Assembly (NCBI GenBank): GCA_963844855.1 | Contig: CAWJQP010000018.1 | Coordinates: 1 to 64,000 of the forward strand | DNA length: 64,000 bases | DNA from: DASQDN01 sp963844855 | GTDB lineage: Bacteria > Acidobacteriota > Terriglobia > Bryobacterales > Bryobacteraceae | Direction: 5' to 3' | Shown: one piece after another, positions 63,085-64,000 of the stretch | Layout: the number at the start of each line of letters is the position of its first letter | Numbering within the stretch: the stretch's first letter is position 1 | Program-made: the position numbers and the translations under genes | The notes under the pieces: model-generated | Database searches by the model: none | What the model was told of the DNA's origin: nothing | Seen by the model: the letters and a program-made list of their open reading frames with translations, nothing else

Positions 63085-64000
63085 TTGTCGCTCGAGCGAG
63101 AGCTAATTCAGCAAAGAACACAACGTATCCGCGACATTGAAGCACTGGGATTCAGGCCCTATGGCCAGCGCTTCGATGCTTCTCATTCCATTCCGTCGAT
63201 TCTGACCGAGTACGGGTCGAAATCGACCGAGGAACTCGAAGCGAATCGCATCAACGTGAAGATTTCGGGTCGCGTTATGACCGTTCGGAGAATGGGCAAA
63301 GCGGGCTTCGCCCATTTGATGCAGAATGGCGAGAAGCTGCAGATCTACGTGAAGAAAGATGCAGTCCCGGAGACCGATTACCAGCTTTGGGGGTTGATCG
63401 ATCTCGGTGACATCGTCGGCGCGGAGGGATATCTTTTCCGTACGCGTACCGGTGAGTTGAGCATTCATGCTGAGAAGCTTTACTTCCTATCGAAGATTCT
63501 CCTCGCTATGCCGGAAAAATGGCATGGACTCGAGGATGTGGAAACACGGTACCGGCAGCGTTATCTTGATCTCATCGCGAACCCGGACGTCCGGCGGTCG
63601 TTTATCACTCGCTCCAAAGTGATTTCGTCATTCCGGCGGCAACTCGAGGAACGCGACTTCATCGAAGTGGAAACTCCGATGATGCAGCCGCTTTACGGCG
63701 GCGCCGGGGCGAGTCCATTCGTGACCCATCACAACACCCTCGATATCGATCTCTACCTGCGGATCGCGCCCGAGTTGTATCTCAAACGCCTCGTCGTAGG
63801 TGGTCTGGAGCGCGTTTACGAGATCAACCGCAATTTCCGAAACGAAGGGATCTCGACTCATCACAACCCGGAATTTACGATGCTCGAGTTCTATCAGGCG
63901 TACACGGACTATCGCGGCCTGATGGATCTTTCAGGGGAAATGCTGCGCCAGGTGGCGATTGACGCGACAGGATCCGCACAAGTCGAATACGACGGGCGGG
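63085..64000 (+). CDS. lysS: Lysyl-tRNA synthetase, class II (3' end beyond window)
   Basis: 305 codons to the window edge, open. N-terminal OB-fold (RINVKISGRVMTVRRMGKAG, FAHLMQNGEKLQIYVKKD), then the class II core with PLYGGAGASPFVTHHN, LDIDLYLRIAPELYLKRL, VYEINRNFRNEGISTHHNPE (motif 2) and FTMLEFYQAYTDYRGLMD. TTG at 63085 with AGGGAGAA upstream is the only good start. Charges tRNA-Lys. Confidence 0.95.
   Translation, partial: MSLERELIQQRTQRIRDIEALGFRPYGQRFDASHSIPSILTEYGSKSTEELEANRINVKISGRVMTVRRMGKAGFAHLMQNGEKLQIYVKKDAVPETDYQLWGLIDLGDIVGAEGYLFRTRTGELSIHAEKLYFLSKILLAMPEKWHGLEDVETRYRQRYLDLIANPDVRRSFITRSKVISSFRRQLEERDFIEVETPMMQPLYGGAGASPFVTHHNTLDIDLYLRIAPELYLKRLVVGGLERVYEINRNFRNEGISTHHNPEFTMLEFYQAYTDYRGLMDLSGEMLRQVAIDATGSAQVEYDGR

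Overview
The window looks like a chromosomal stretch of a Gram-negative, soil-type bacterium, most likely an acidobacterium of the Solibacter/Bryobacter kind. That assignment is an inference. It rests on the mix of quinoprotein and sorbosone-type beta-propellers (one with a C-terminal tail resembling the Solibacter C-terminal domain), a bactofilin, paired universal-stress proteins, a PatZ-like acyl-CoA ligase and frequent TTG/GTG starts. No rRNA is present to settle it.

Layout. 0-10.6 kb: a mostly minus-strand stress block (zinc alcohol dehydrogenase, L,D-transpeptidase, two tandem-domain Usp proteins, YbaK-type deacylase, SRPBCC protein, CBS protein, PatZ-like protein) ending in a plus-strand receiver-like protein. 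11.0-11.9 kb: an IS6-family insertion sequence with perfect 14-bp ends. 12-18 kb: a c'-like haem protein, then a globin-coupled hybrid histidine kinase followed by a receiver-adenylate/guanylate cyclase. 18.3-19.97 kb: a decayed copy of a short-chain dehydrogenase, an IS630 remnant, and the intact dehydrogenase. 19.97-32.1 kb: a visibly GC-richer minus-strand block of oxidoreductases and hydrolases (Nif3-like, two alpha/beta hydrolases, two aldo/keto reductases plus a third fragment, cupin-carboxymuconolactone decarboxylase fusion, sorbosone-type dehydrogenase, NTF2-like protein, quinoprotein) ending at a LytS/LytTR two-component pair. 32.9 kb: tRNA-Gln. 33-46.4 kb: YihY proteins, a galactofuranose/glycosyl cluster (glycoside hydrolase, glycosyltransferase, glf), uvrB, two large YfhO-like membrane proteins, and broken methyltransferase and GT2 genes. 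46.4-64 kb: HpcH aldolase, two tandem membrane paralogues, an EF-G paralogue, an exported alpha-hydroxy-acid dehydrogenase, MltD, a lysine-rich H1-like protein, a HipA-like protein, a class IV aminotransferase, Ycf48-like and GAF proteins, bactofilin, a GT2, and lysS running off the end.

The most interesting signal is a direct repeat, GCGAAC-N15-GCGAACGACAC, found in the upstream regions of three separate minus-strand transcription units in the 20-32 kb block, with a weaker fourth copy. Read on the coding strand it is two 9-bp GTT-centred half-sites separated by 12 bp, the architecture of LytTR-family operators, and one copy lies ahead of the LytS/LytTR operon itself. I infer a local, autoregulated LytTR regulon covering the oxidoreductase block.

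Many genes before 33 kb carry single frameshifts (about a dozen), whereas the housekeeping half is nearly clean. Either this accessory half is decaying, or the assembly has clustered indel errors. Raw reads would decide.
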